From the NCBI RefSeq assembly GCF_030272615.1, contig NC_081415.1:262560925-262618924 (forward strand): DNA of 58,000 nt. The letters run 5' to 3'. Position numbers and translations under genes: made by a program. The notes under the pieces were generated by a model. The model saw only the letters and a program-made list of their open reading frames with translations, was not told where the DNA came from and did not search any database. Shown piece by piece: positions 34,318 through 46,466 of the stretch. Source of the stretch: Cryptomeria japonica (lineage: Eukaryota; Streptophyta; Pinopsida; Cupressales; Cupressaceae). Each line of letters begins with the position of its first letter. The stretch's first letter is position 1.

Positions 34318-35347
34318 ATTAATTAATTGAATAAGCAATTATTTAATTAATCTCCCTCCCCAATTTAATTAAATTCATCAACAATTTGATTAAATCTCCA
34401 TTTTCATCTACTTATTAATAAATCTAAGGATTTATGTAGTAGGTTCATTTCAATAATCCCCTTTTATTAATTAATTCAAATTAATTAATTCTTCCCCATC
34501 AAAATCATTCTTCTAATCTCTTAATTAAGTAAAACAAATCAATTATGAGTTGTTGAAATTAATTAGCCTTTTTCTATTATTTGAATTTCTAAATTCAAAT
34601 TACCCACAAATTCTCCTAACTTTTAACCACCTAACCCAACCATTCCTAAACCTAACCCATTCCATCTAACCACATGTCCCCTTTCCTTGAACACTTTACC
34701 CTCTCATGAGAAAAGCTTTGTGACACTTGTCACTAAGTGTTCCCTTTCATCCAACCTCTTCTAGAAGCCTCTTGACACTTGTCACCATAGAGATGACAGA
34801 TGTTCCCTTTAATCCAACCTCTTTGCCAACCTCCTCCAATTTCACCATTGATATCTTCAGACTTAATCTTGACAGTTGATTCCTACCACCTCACCCCTAG
34901 CCTTGGAAATCCTATAAATAGACCTCATTTTGGAGCACAAAGGGCCCCTAAATTGATCCATCTCATTTGCATTGTTAATATAGGCATATGCAATCTTAGT
35001 TTATCATCTTAGCATTGTTATCATGTTCAATTTTAGCTTAATTGCATCTTCATTCTAGCTTATTTTCTAGAACAATCATGAAATCATGTAGCTTAATCAT
35101 GCTATCATTGCTAGCTTATGCATCTTCATAATTTAAATCCTCCATTTAAGTGTAGTCAAGTCACTGGAATTTGCATAACCAGATCTGAGAGCAAAATTTA
35201 TACTTGCATTTTCTAGGAGGCAATAGATTGATTAGCTATGGTTTTATCTTTCGTTGATTAATTTTCTAACCATTGCTTGTAATGATTTATTGAGTGTTTT
35301 GTGTTGCAGGTGCAGGTATAACAGGTACACACTTCATAGGCATGACA
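34318..35347 (+). repeat. Left (5') LTR of the Tat element
   Basis: Aligns with 46,490-47,515. Its first 20 or so bases (TGTATACACC and following) are missing. Small indels against the right LTR occur near 34,970 and 35,065. The right end is GACA at 35,344-35,347. The 70-codon open frame at 34,800 recurs in the other LTR and is not a gene. Confidence 0.9.
34913..34920 (+). promoter_or_regulatory. TATA box in 5' LTR
   Basis: TATAAATA in the context CCTATAAATAGACC, conserved at 47,086 in the other LTR. Confidence 0.65.
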
Positions 35348-35350
35348 TTT

Positions 35351-35367
35351 TGGCACCCATCGTGGGA
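35351..35367 (+). promoter_or_regulatory. Primer binding site
   Basis: TGGCACCCATCGTGGGA, three bases after the 5' LTR. It begins TGG, complementary to a tRNA CCA end, and is of the type used by plant Tat/Athila relatives. I do not assign the tRNA. Confidence 0.8.
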
Positions 35368-37492
35368 TCAAAATCATCATTTTTGGCCTCTCAAACTCCA
35401 ACAAGACTTCATCTCTGTCGGGTTTGATTCAGAATGTCGTACGAGTTCATTCTCTGGCTCGTACGAACTTCCTTTTAAGTCAGGATGACACCTCATCCTG
35501 ACTCGTATCAGGTAAATTTTGTGTCATACGATATCATTTAGTTTGTCGTGTGAGGTCTAAAGTTGTGTCATACAAGTCTCTTTCTAGATCTATTCTAACT
35601 CGTATTAGCTTATTCTGGTGTCCTACGGGCCTGTTGCTTCTCTTGTGTGAAATCTAAAGTTTTTTCGTTTGATCTGTCAAAGCATGTCATACGAGTTTCT
35701 GCCTGTGTTTTTAAAATAAACTGCATTTTAGGGTTTTCAGTTTTAATCTGATCATTGCTAATGCTAACCTTGATTTGTTTGTGAGATTTTGGTAGCCTAA
35801 CTCTTTTTCTGCAAGACGATTGTCAAAGATACGCTTGTCAAAGACTAAATTCAAAAAACCAATCAATGACTACTAACGGATTTATTTTGCAGGTTGCCTA
35901 TGAATTCGACTAAACTTTGTGTATTCATTAAAGTTTTCTAGGCACACTTTATTTTGCTAAAGGAAATGAACCATGATGTCTTATGTGATTGTGATGATAG
36001 GCAAGTATGGTCTAACCTTTCTTAGGTGATCAAAAAGCTAGACTCATCTTCTACTTTTATTAGTGCATTTCTTTAGCAGTCCAGCCCTCCCAAGGAGCTA
36101 AAAACTCTTAAAGCCATTACGGTCGGTGTGAGGGGAACGACCTAATTGGGAATGCCTAATGCCAAGTAATCCAACCCACTATAAAATAAATGTGATTTGA
36201 TGAAAATCAAGTCAACGACAGTGCTCAGGAATAGCTCTCCTCCGTACCTTTGAGTATATCAAACCATGGTTTTCAAGGCTAGGAGACCTCTTAATTGAGT
36301 ATTGTACCCTGACGCATTGAACAGATCCCTTACTAGTTCCGGTTAAATTAGAAGCTACCCGATTCACCTCTGAAAGGGTGATAATCTTTGTGCAAGAGAG
36401 ATAGTAACTCTCCCAAGACACTTGCCATATCGTGCCCCCATTAGCATTTGGAGTCAGATAATACGACATTGAGAATCCATTGTGTGAGACTCAGTAGTCG
36501 TATTCTGATTAGCTATTGGGTGTGTACCTAAGCTTGCAAGCAAAGGTTTTATCTCCTCAGCCAATTTCCTTAGGGTTTAGCGTGCTTAGAGTCACTTATC
36601 ACATCATGTGTTTGCTATGTATTCATCCCTAAATTGAAAAATCAAACATCTAAAACTGGAAAACATAAGCAAAAAAACAAAATTCACTAATCAAAAGTTG
36701 GCAAAAACAAACATATTTTTCATTGTCCTGTTCTCTATCGTATGCGTCAGGTGATTTTTCGTACGAGGAATATGTTTTGTCGTATGGTTCATAAAGTTTT
36801 ATCATACAAGTCTCTACTCTTTCAAAAGAAATTTCTGATTTGTCATCTGGTCTTGTATATTTTGTCGTATGGTTCCTGAAGTATTGTGTACGAGTCTTTG
36901 TTTTTATCAGTCCAGAGCTGCCACTTTGCATGACTTTTTCAAGTCTGTCATTCTGCTTGATCAATTTGTAGTATTCAAAAACATCTATTATCTATCGCTC
37001 TGTGCTTAAATTTTCTTCTTGGTTTGCTTGGTCAAGTTATCATCAGTCAAAATTAGACTCTAGAAGATAAACACCTTAAGATTTTCAAGTGCTCACCCTC
37101 AACAAGTTCAAGATCTAAACATCTCAAAGTGCATTATCACCCTGTTTGATAAACTGATCACTCAATCATAGTTTCTCATCAGGATCAATCATCCTTTATC
37201 ACAAAACTGAAACGTTTGGTCAAGACAATCTTGTCCCACATCGTAGGATATATCGTTCCTACTAGACTTGATTTTTATCAAATCATCATCATTGCACTCC
37301 TAAACCAAAGATCAAAAAACTTGCAAACTTTTAAACACTTGAATCATCTTTTCGTGTCATATCATTCTATCGTATTTACCTTGACAAAATTTTTTTTGGA
37401 CAATCGAATTCTACCACAATATCTAACACACATGTATGCCCGTTCTAACTAGAGCTCAAAGATGAAGAATCACAAAGACTAAAACCAAAACA
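35368..37492 (+). mobile_element. Leader region of the Tat element
   Basis: No coding frame is supported. The words CGTACGAG, GTCATACGA and GTCGTATGG recur at about 35,436-35,700 and 36,735-36,905, giving a diffuse repeat. The minus-strand open frames at 36,212-36,469 and 36,650-36,964 lack motifs. Confidence 0.6.
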
Positions 37493-39212
37493 TTGGAAAC
37501 AACTATAATCGTAGAACATGAAGATGAAGTACAAGTTGAAGGAGAAATAACAAAACAAAATATCAGAGACATCAAAAAAGATCCTCAATTCGATAAATTT
37601 ATGCATAAATTGTTGGAGGAAGAAAAAGAGAAATCTTTCCTAATGTTAGCCAAATCTAGTGCTACACTCCCCCAAGATTTTGATGTAAACAAATTGACAC
37701 AAAAGAAAAGTGATCCTCCTCCTAATAACAAACAATATGAGGATATCTTTGGTCTCAAAATGAATGACACGTCAATTCCTAGTAACACCAGAACCAATGA
37801 AGAAACTTATGTTCCCAAAAGAGATGAAGTAGAAATTCTGAATAACATTCAATCCAATGAAGATACAAGAAAGGCTAGAGATGATACAAGAAGAGATCAA
37901 TATCCTCCTAGAATACAAAATCATGGTTATGCGAGAACAAATCATGTCGATAATCCTATCACAACTCTCACACAACAACTACAAACAATTCAAACACAAA
38001 TTCAAGATATGCAAAGAGGAAATGTTAGACGATACTCACTTCAAGAAATTTGTCCTTATCCATTCGACATAAATCTAAACATGATACCATTTCCTATAGG
38101 TTTTGAAACTCCTAGATATGAAAAATATGATGGAAGCACTGACCCTCAAGATCATATCCGAGAATTTTGCATAATGATTATGGAGTTTGCACATGAGGAT
38201 ACATACTTAATGAGACTATTTCTGAAAAAGCTTAACTGGATTAGCTATGGAATGGTTCTCCAAACTTCCACCTGGAATCAGATCATTTTCAGAGTTGGTG
38301 GATAAGTTTGTTTCACAATACTCTTACAACATACAACATGAAGTAACAATGCTAGACCTATGTAACGCCAAACAAAAGAGTGGAGAACCTTTCATGATAT
38401 TTTTACAACGATGGAGATGGTTAGCTTCACGGTATCCTCGTACAGTGCCAGAGTATGAAAAATTGGACATATTCATCGACAACTTAAACGATCAAATGAT
38501 TTATTACTTAAAAATGCAAGGAAATCAAAGTTTCAGAAAAATGATTGATAATGGAATCAGAATGGAAGAAGCCATGATAAAGAAAGGTGAATTGAAAATA
38601 TATAAAGAAGGAGTCCAACCTCCTAACAACAACAATAACAATAATCAGAATGATAAGCCAAAGTTTTGGAATAGAAATCAAAATGTTGTCAATGATGGAA
38701 TAGTAGATAACAACAATGTGAAACCAAAGCAACCAGTTTTTAATTTATCTACTCACTCAGTAGCGGCTCAACAAAACAATAATCACCAAAGAGAAACTAT
38801 TAAAACTTTCTTTTGAAGACAATTTACAAACATTGGTGAACCCATGGGGCCAGCATTAAAAATGCTTATCGCAAAAAAATTGCTTTCTTTACCAGAAGAA
38901 AAGAACTACGAACCTCAAATAAAGCCATCTTGGTGGAATGATAATCAGTATTGCGATTTCCATCGAAACAAGGGACATCACACAAATAATTGTCAGAAGT
39001 TGAAACATGTCGTACAATATTTGATTGATAATGGAGTAATAACTGTGGATGGACATACAACAAATGAATCTCATACAACTTTTAAGACTCCACTTCCAAA
39101 CTATGAGAAAGGTGAATCATCAACAACAAATAATGGTAAGGGTAAAGCGAAGGTAAACTACGCTCATACATATGACAATGTGGTAAATGTGATTGTAGTT
39201 AAAGAAAAATGA
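37493..39212 (+). pseudogene. gag: gag (capsid/nucleocapsid), frameshifted
   Basis: The first frame (37,493 to about 38,235) starts with charged, coiled-coil-like sequence and enters the capsid domain at FETPRYEKYDGSTDPQDH. A one-base shift at about 38,235 moves it to a second frame (38,247-38,816) with AMEWFSKLPPG and FLQRWRWLASRYP, diagnostic of the Retrotrans_gag family. After a TGA at 38,814 the frame resumes and includes a zinc knuckle at 38,952-38,993 with spacing C-X2-H-X4-H-X4-C, the variant typical of Tat elements. The frame ends at a TGA at 39,210. Gag packages the element RNA in virus-like particles in the cytoplasm; this copy cannot make a full protein. There is no ATG at 37,493 (TTG), so the true start is unclear. 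Confidence 0.85.
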
Positions 39213-39289
39213 AATAAATCAAGAGCATGCTCATGCTATCACAAGAAGAAAAGCCAAAGTTGTTTTGCTGGGTCCTACAACAAACGCAT

Positions 39290-39975
39290 CATCCACTATA
39301 GCAAAACAATACAATCTAGTGGAGCAATTGTAGAAAACACCCGCACAAATATCCTTTTTAGAACTTTTAAAGCTTTCACCTACACACAAAGAAATTATTG
39401 AATGAGCATTAGTAGGTACAACAGTATCCAAAGATCTTGATATCGATCAATTCCAAATGATGGTGGGACACCTCACAACCTCTCATTGCTTATCATTCAC
39501 TGAAGAAGACGACATGTCCTTGCAACATCCCCACAACGCTCCCTTGCATATTGAAGTCCTCATTCACAAAACATGAGTTAAACGTGTTCTAATAGATGGT
39601 GGAGCTGGCCTAAATATTTGTTCATTAAGTCTTGTTCGTGCCTTAGGATATTCAGAAGATGCAGTGGATGTCCGGAAAAGGATCACCATAAAAGCCTGTG
39701 ATGAAGAAGAACGTTCCTCCAAGGGAATTGTGATACTACCCATCAGAGTGGGACCTTTGTAGAAAGACACAACATGCCAAGTTATAGAATTGGAATTATC
39801 ATATAATGTACTCCTGGGGAGACCATGGATACATGACTTGCAAGTTGTCCCATCAACATATCATCAATGTGTCAAATTTCCCTACAATGGACAAGAAATC
39901 ACAATCTCTGCAGATTCAAATCCATTTCAACTGCAACAATCTAAAAATGGCTCAAGAAGTCATTGTTCCTCATAA
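39290..39975 (+). pseudogene. Retroviral-type aspartic protease, broken
   Basis: The protease core begins with RVLIDGGAGLNICSLS (catalytic Asp near 39,595; here DGG in place of the commoner DSG or DTG) and ends with NVLLGRPWIH at 39,804-39,833, the flap/second-loop signature of plant gypsy proteases. In-frame stops occur near 39,331, 39,400, 39,573 and 39,760. A one-base frameshift at an A-run near 39,940 moves the frame into the linker to RT. The enzyme would cleave the Gag-Pol polyprotein; this copy is inactive. Confidence 0.8.
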
Positions 39976-41590
39976 TAGGGAGGCAACATCTTCAAACACA
40001 CAATCCAAGGAAAAATCATTTGCCTCTATTTTATCAAGCATGGAAAAACAAATGCAGCTAAGAGATCGGGGGAACGGAGAATATTCAATATCACAATTAC
40101 CACTTTCTCCTAAATCCTTGGGAAAACCATCAAACTCTAAACAACAACCAATTGTGAAACATCTTCCGATATTTGATAGAGCATTCATTAGTGTTGGAAC
40201 CTTATTAGAGGAGACAAAAGATAAAGATGTGTTATAGTGGCTATACAAAGATGAAGAAGTTCAACAAAAGGTCAACAATGTCAGAATACCTATAGAAAAT
40301 AATGGAAAAATATTCAACATTCTTCAAAAGATGGGATACACTAGAATAGGTCCTATAGGAAAAAGAAAATAAGGTATCTCAGAACCTATTTAGCCTCATA
40401 CTCAGCATACTATAGACAAAATAGGCTTAGGGTATGGACAAGTCAATCTATCAGAAAACACATATTTTAGTCAACAACAAGAGGAATATGAAAATAGACA
40501 AGAACAACTGGCAATTGAAAGGGAAGAAAAATCAGCTAAGCAACAAGAACAAGCAAACACGAAATGGGAAAAGAAGCAATCCTCAAATCAACAAGAGAAA
40601 CAAACCAATGATATCTCTCAAGCAACATTAAATCTTAATCAAAACAAACATGAACCTAGTACTAATCAAGCAGAGCTCATAGCAAGATTGACAAAAATCA
40701 ATCTTAGTCCTAAAGAAGTTGAATATGAAAGAAGGAAAAATATAGCCAGAAAAGCAGAAGAAATGCTATATGACCAAATTTGCAGATTGCAGGCTACAAG
40801 TGATATAGATTCTAATGAATGGGAATGGGATTCATATCACTCGGAAGAATCATCTAAAGAAAATTGCTTTGAAGAAGATGTAGGAGTCGATGTAGTTCAC
40901 ATGTATGCAGGACAAACGTCAGGAACTAGTTCACTTGAATTAGAATCACATTCGGCTAACTTGGACTTAACCGAGGATGATCAGGAGTTTCTTATGCGAG
41001 ATCATTCTAATGAGAGTACCATTATAGACATCGACATACATATTGAAAAATTTGATACATCTATCATGACCCTTGATATCCTCAAAACATCCCAACCTGA
41101 AGATCCCTTACCTCTAATACACCCTGAGCTTATTGATCGGAAAAATGAAGGACATACTACCATTGATACTTTTCCAAATAACCATGAAATTTCTGTATAT
41201 CTTAATGCAATCGAACCTGTAACAACTTCCACTAGGAATTTCAGCAACTCATCTTCCAGTCAAGTGGGTGCCAAATCTCCTAGTCACAAAAGAGAAAATA
41301 AAGAAAGCAATATCAAGTCTAATGCTGAAAAACATTTCTTGGCAACATTAGATCGAGAATAAGTAAAAACAAAGGACACATCTAATAGTGAAAACCTCCT
41401 TGAGGCATCAAAAGATGGGAGATTTGACACTTTACCTGAGCACTATCAAGAAAGGTCATCCATTTTGATTGAACCAACAGAGGCAGTTAACATTGGCACA
41501 ACAGAGCAACCAAAGATTCTTCATCCAGCAACTTCTTTGTCTGAGCAAGAAATGCAACAATATGTGGAATTCTTCGAACGACGACAAATC
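39976..41590 (+). pseudogene. Protease-RT linker of the Tat polyprotein
   Basis: Long Gln/Lys/Glu-rich region (QQEEYENRQEQLAIERE) followed by an acidic Ser/Glu-rich segment with a 224-codon open frame at 40,688-41,362. Stops occur near 40,236, 40,370, 40,390 and 41,360. The segment is longer than in most gypsy elements and has no recognised domain. It shares one frame with the flanking domains, so it is part of the same polyprotein. Confidence 0.6.
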
Positions 41591-42400
41591 AATTTTGCCT
41601 AGTCATATGCAGACATGCCAGGGTTAGATCCAGAGCTTATTATGCATCACTTAAATGTCAATCCAGGAGCCAAACCAATTAAATAGAAGTTACGAAAGAT
41701 GCATCCTCATATTGCTCTTCTAGTCAAGGCAGAACTAAATAAATTATTGGATGTCGGATTTATTAGACTGGTAGTTTATCCTCAATGGATATCCAACATC
41801 GTTCCTATTTCAAAACCAGATAAAAACATCAGAATATGCACAGAATTCAGAGATCTTAATAATGCATGTCCAAAGGATGACTTTACTTTGCCTAACATTG
41901 ACATCATTGTAGATTTAACTGTTGGACACTCCATGTTTTCTCTAATGGATGGTTTCTCCGGATACAATTAGATCAAAATAGAACCCAAAGATCAAGAAAA
42001 TACAACTTTCACATGTCCATGGGGTACTTTCTGCTGGAACATCATGCCTTTTGGACTAAAGAACACTGGTGCTACATATCAAAGAGCTATGACAACTATA
42101 TTTCATGACATGATGCATACATTCATGGAAGACTATGTGGATGACATCTTGGCTAAATCATACAACAAAGAAGAACATATACACATACTGGAAAAGATCT
42201 TTGACAGGTTAGAACAATACAAGCTATGGCTAAACCCTAAGAAATGTGTTTTTGGTGTAACTTCAGGAAAGCTATTGGGATACATTGTTTTAGCTAGAGG
42301 TATCAAACTAGATCCAACTAAGGTTAAAGCAATCATGGAAATGGCATCTTGCAAGAATATCAGTCAACTAAGATCACTCCAAGGAAGACTCTAGTCAATC
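41591..42400 (+). pseudogene. pol: Reverse transcriptase (Ty3/gypsy), broken by stops
   Basis: Starts at SYADMPGLDPELIMHHL, then AELNKLLDVGFIR, RICTEFRDLNNACPKDDFTL, SLMDGFSGYN, MPFGLKNTGATYQRAM and the catalytic EDYVDDILA (YVDD at 42,134-42,145), ending with LQGRL. All fingers/palm blocks are in the standard order. In-frame stops at about 41,600, 41,684, 41,968 and 42,392 replace conserved Trp or Gln residues. The enzyme copies element RNA into cDNA; the active-site residues remain, but the chain is truncated. Confidence 0.93.
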
Positions 42401-42990
42401 AGAAGGTTTCTGGCTCAATTAGCAGATAAATGTCATCCATTTACTCATCTATTGCACAAACATGTTAATTTCAAATGGGACCATCAATGTGAGGAAGCAT
42501 TTGACAAGATCAAGGCATATCTCATGCAACCACCTGTTCTAATGTCACCAATTCCAAGAAATCCATTATTACTCTATGTATCAACTACCGAAGCATCATT
42601 AGGAGTTTTGTTTGCATAACAGGATAATAAAGGAAAAGAACGAGCCATCTACTACATCAACTGAACACTAGTGCGATACAAGATCAACTATTCATCAACG
42701 AAAAAAACATGCTTGGCAGTAGTTTTTGCTTCTCAAAAATCACGACACTATCTACTATCTCACTCCATCAATTTAATAGCTAAAATCGATCCTCTTAAGT
42801 ATTTGCTCAGCAAGGCCACATTGAGAGGATGATTAGCAAAATAGATCATGATTCTAAGCGAGTTTGATATTGAGTATGTTGACAAAAAAACTATCAAGGG
42901 ACAAGTTATTCCAGACCAACTAGCATAGACACCACTTCAAGATGATTATCCTTTACACATTGAGTTTCCTGATGCTGATATCCTAACAGT
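42401..42990 (+). pseudogene. First RNase H (gypsy type), degenerate
   Basis: Recognised by FKWDHQCEEAFDKIKAYL, INYSSTKKTCLAVVFAS and FDIEYVDKKTIKGQ. The usual first catalytic Asp is absent (STTEASLG in its place), as is common in Tat elements, where this domain acts as a linker. Stops occur near 42,617, 42,661, 42,829, 42,841 and 42,926. Confidence 0.8.
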
Positions 42991-43400
42991 CACCACAAAA
43001 ACATGGCAATTATAATTTTATGGTTCATATACACAACACGGATCAGGAGCAGGTATTCTATTCATTACACCACAAGGTCATACAATCCCAAAAGCATACA
43101 AATTAAGCTTTCCATGCACCAATAATACAACAGAGTATGAAGCTTTGGTTACAGGTATCAAAATGGCTATAGAATGGAACATTACACAACTTCAAGTCTT
43201 TGGAGACTCTCAGCTCATCGTCAATCAAATTAATGATGATTATCAAATAAAAGACAAAAAATTGATGCCTTATAAAAATATGGTTGATGATATCAAGAAA
43301 TACTTTGTAGAAATAACTTTTCAGCAGATTCCAAGAAATGACAACAAAGTAGCAGATGCCATGGCTACACTTGCTTCTCTCCTTCAGACACAGGAAAATC
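42991..43400 (+). pseudogene. Second RNase H (archaeal-type), characteristic of Tat elements
   Basis: Shows GSGAGILFITPQGHTIP, NNTTEYEALVTGIKMAIEW, FGDSQLIVNQINDDYQIK and RNDNKVADAMATLASL. Catalytic Glu (TEYEA), Asp (GDS) and final Asp (VADAM) remain, but the first Asp of the FDGS motif is a Tyr (codon 43,019-43,021) two codons after a TAA at 43,013. This type of second RNase H, gained by plant Tat elements, would remove RNA from the hybrid; here it is inactive. Confidence 0.85.
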
Positions 43401-44765
43401 AACAACGTTATGAATTCTTGGTGGAAGAATTGTTTTACCCTACTCATAATTGTCTGGATTCCCAAACTATTTGTCACCTTGTTGAGCATGATTCCTCCCA
43501 CTATGGCCAAACTTACACATACCTAAAAGATAACACCCTACCTCCCAATTTATCAAAGAACCAAAAGAGAAACTTTATTCGCCAATTCTCCCATTTTACT
43601 CTCATCGTGGATACCCTGTTTAAACGAGGTCTAGACAGTTCTCTCTTACAATATCTCAAACAAGAAGAATCTAAGAAAGCCTTACATGAAGTCCATAACG
43701 ACATTTGTGGCACTCATTCAAGTGGTCTTACCCTTTCAAGAAAACTCATACGCTTGGGCTATTATTGGCCGACTATAGAACGAGATTCTTTTCAGATAGC
43801 TAGAACATGCAAACAATGTCAGATCCATGGGAATTTGATTCATGCACTAGCACAAGAACTTCATGCTTTAGCAACATCTTGGCCTTTTTTTCAATGGGGT
43901 ATTGATCTGGTAGGAAAGATAAATCCTTCTTCATCTAATGGTCACAAATTCATCCTTGTAGCTACAAAATATTTTATAAAATGGATTGAGACAGTACCTC
44001 TCACAAACATCACAGGAAAATAAATTGCTGCATTTATCTTAAATTATATCATTTGTCACTATGGAATACCAATGACCATTATCACTGATAATGGGCAACC
44101 ATTCAAAAATCAGGATGTAAAAGAGCTATGTGAAAAGTTTAAGATCTAGCACAGATTCTCCACACCCTATTATCCACAGGGAAATGGGCAGGCAGAAGCA
44201 TCTAACAAAACTATTCTAAAAATCCTCAAAAAGACAGTGAACGATGATGGAAGAGATTGGCATATTCAATTGAACCCTACTCTATGGGCCTATCGTACTA
44301 GTATCCGTACATGAACATGTGCCACACCTTTCTCTCTTGTTTATGGATCAGAACTAATATTGCCAATCGAAGTAGAGATACCCTCTCTACGTGTATCACT
44401 AAAAGGTCTCATCCCTGATGAAGAGCAATGAGTATCTAGACTGCAAGAGTTAGAATTGATCCATGAACGAAGACAAAATGCCTTTAATCATTTAAAGGTA
44501 TATCAACAAAGAATGTGCCGAAGTTATAATCACAAGGTTAAACCACAAGTCTTTCAAGTTGGAGAACTACTGCTAAAGGAAAATCCACACAACTAGACAG
44601 ATCAAGAAAAGAAAGGAAAGTTTGAACCAAACTAGTTAGTTCCATTTGTGGTCACAACAGTATTTGGATCAGGAGCATATCAGCTATCAACACAAGACAA
44701 AGATCAGCTCGAGAAACCTATCAATAGCATGCATCTGAAAAAAGTAGAAAAATCAAAAACAGTGA
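43401..44765 (+). pseudogene. Integrase (D,D35E), broken by stops
   Basis: An N-terminal zinc-binding region is visible as ALHEVHNDICGTHSSG and ARTCKQCQIHGN. The catalytic core has WGIDLVGKINP (Asp near 43,903), TIITDNGQPF (Asp codon 44,087) and [10 protein letters not shown] (Glu codon 44,195), with 35 residues between the second Asp and Glu. The C-terminal part includes FSLVYGSELILPIEVE and a GAYQLST segment. Stops occur near 44,021, 44,147, 44,311, 44,428, 44,595 and 44,632. The reading continues to a TAG near 44,770. Integrase inserts the cDNA in the host chromosome; this copy cannot be translated whole. Confidence 0.92.
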
Positions 44766-44769
44766 AAAA

Positions 44770-46452
44770 GTAGAAAAACCAAAAACAGTGAAAAAGCAGA
44801 AAAATCCAAAAAAAAAAAAATCAAATATGAGAAAAAGTGCAATAAAAACAGACGGTGAAAACCTGGCAAACAGGCACTATCTATCCGCTAGCTCTTCCAT
44901 CTATTAGTTCATGCATCTTGCTGCTTGCATTCATTCATTTTCCATCAGCACTGACCATCATAAAGCCTTTGTACATACGTAGACATCCTAGGTGTCACCA
45001 GGTGGCTTCTTGACACTATCATTGGACATATCATAACAATTTTGTTTCTAGGCTCGGGGCAAAATCCTACACACTAGCTGGGGGCAAAACTCTTGATCAT
45101 TTTGAGTAAATCAAACAATTAGAACAAAATTTAGACAACTCTTATCAAGCGAAAAATGAGACACATCCAGTGTTGAACATGAGATCAAACTATCAATTAT
45201 CAAGCTATCACAAAGTCAATCTAAGCACATCACACACTTTTTAGTGGATAATATCTTTTGGATACTGATTTTAACATGATTGTTCAACTTTTCTATATTG
45301 CTTTTCGCTATCATGATTTCTGAGTGACTCCAAGATGTCTTTGACTAGAGGAACAATGAAGGAACATGATATTTTTCTTGTCTGCTTTCTAAAAATTAAT
45401 CATTAATAGGTGAAAATTTGTCTTGAGACATGATCATCGGAGTATCATTGAAGACATTTCTGGTTTGTGTGTTAAAATAATTAATACTGCCTATTTTCCG
45501 CAAGAAACACTCAGGTCATCTCGGTTCAATTATACCTCGATGCTTGTGCTAACTTCTATATCAAAATCCAAGAAAGAAGTGCTCAGGTCATCATGGTTTA
45601 ATTATACCATCGATGTTTGCATTCACTTCCCACATTTCAAAAGCTCAATGATGACAAAACGCAATAATCCAGTGACTGGTCGTAGCTTTGCATTCTCATT
45701 TGCATTTAGCTTGCATTTCATTCTCATATGGGATCCCACATGCTCCTTTTATCCAAGGTTAAATCTATCATAGGAATCATCAAAGTATCATCACAAGTGT
45801 ATACGCAATAAGACGAATGACTCATATATCTCTAGATATTATCGACCAGCAAAAATCTTATGCTATCTTTCTCAACAGAATCAACATCAACATATCCAAA
45901 TATTTTTGCAACTTGATATCAACAAAATGTCAGTTCTTTATCTAATCAACCTTATCAATTCAATCAATCAATCAAACCCAATTGATTCTATCATGTCTTA
46001 TACATGATGTATCTTTCTTGAAACCAAACAATCTGATTCATGTCTTATACAAGATGTATCCTTCCTGAAACTAGACGTTATGATCTATGTCTTATACAGG
46101 ATGTATCCTTCCTGAAACCAGATGCTTTGATCATCTTTATCTTATACAGTTGGTGTCATTCCTCAAACCAGACTGAATCTTGATCTTATCAATCTAATCA
46201 ATCAAGCTAATCAAAGAACTCGCATTTTCATCAAACATAGTTGCAAAAATCAAATCAAATCTATCGGGATATCAATTTCGCAAAAAATCACAAAAATTCA
46301 CAAAACTCCAAAGATCAATTATCTCAATTGATCTCTCGAGGGGCATCATCATACCACATTTTATCAATCAAGAGCTGGGGCATCCTATCAAACCAATATC
46401 ATCATCAAAATGAGATTATTCTTTGAATGAATGCATCATCACACCTCGCTTC
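44770..46452 (+). mobile_element. 3' non-coding region of the Tat element
   Basis: About 1.7 kb without a supported gene. It holds several GGGGCAAAA words (near 45,056 and 45,083) that resemble the PPT, a pair of CTCAGGTCATC blocks at about 45,511 and 45,581, and the 48-bp repeats described separately. Confidence 0.7.
45991..46182 (+). repeat. ~48-bp tandem repeat, four units
   Basis: Units starting about 45,991, 46,038, 46,086 and 46,136 share TATGTCTTATACAGGATGTA followed by CCTTCCTGAAACCAGA, diverging outward. Confidence 0.8.
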
Positions 46453-46466
46453 AAAGAGGGGCAAAA
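46453..46466 (+). promoter_or_regulatory. Polypurine tract
   Basis: AAAGAGGGGCAAAA directly before the right LTR, the expected plus-strand primer. The equivalent site is deleted in the fragment at 34,086-34,317. Confidence 0.85.

Noticed and set aside
34800-35012. 70-codon frame MFPLIQPLCQPPP, also at 46,973
   Set aside because: It lies at the same place in both LTRs and overlaps the TATA box, so it is shared LTR sequence.
35351-35367. A tRNA gene at the PBS
   Set aside because: Only the 17-base complement of a tRNA 3' end is present; no cloverleaf can be built from the flanks.
39970-40248. 92-codon minus-strand frame inside the Tat element
   Set aside because: It is antisense to the polyprotein linker, whose plus-strand frame is supported by the flanking domains.
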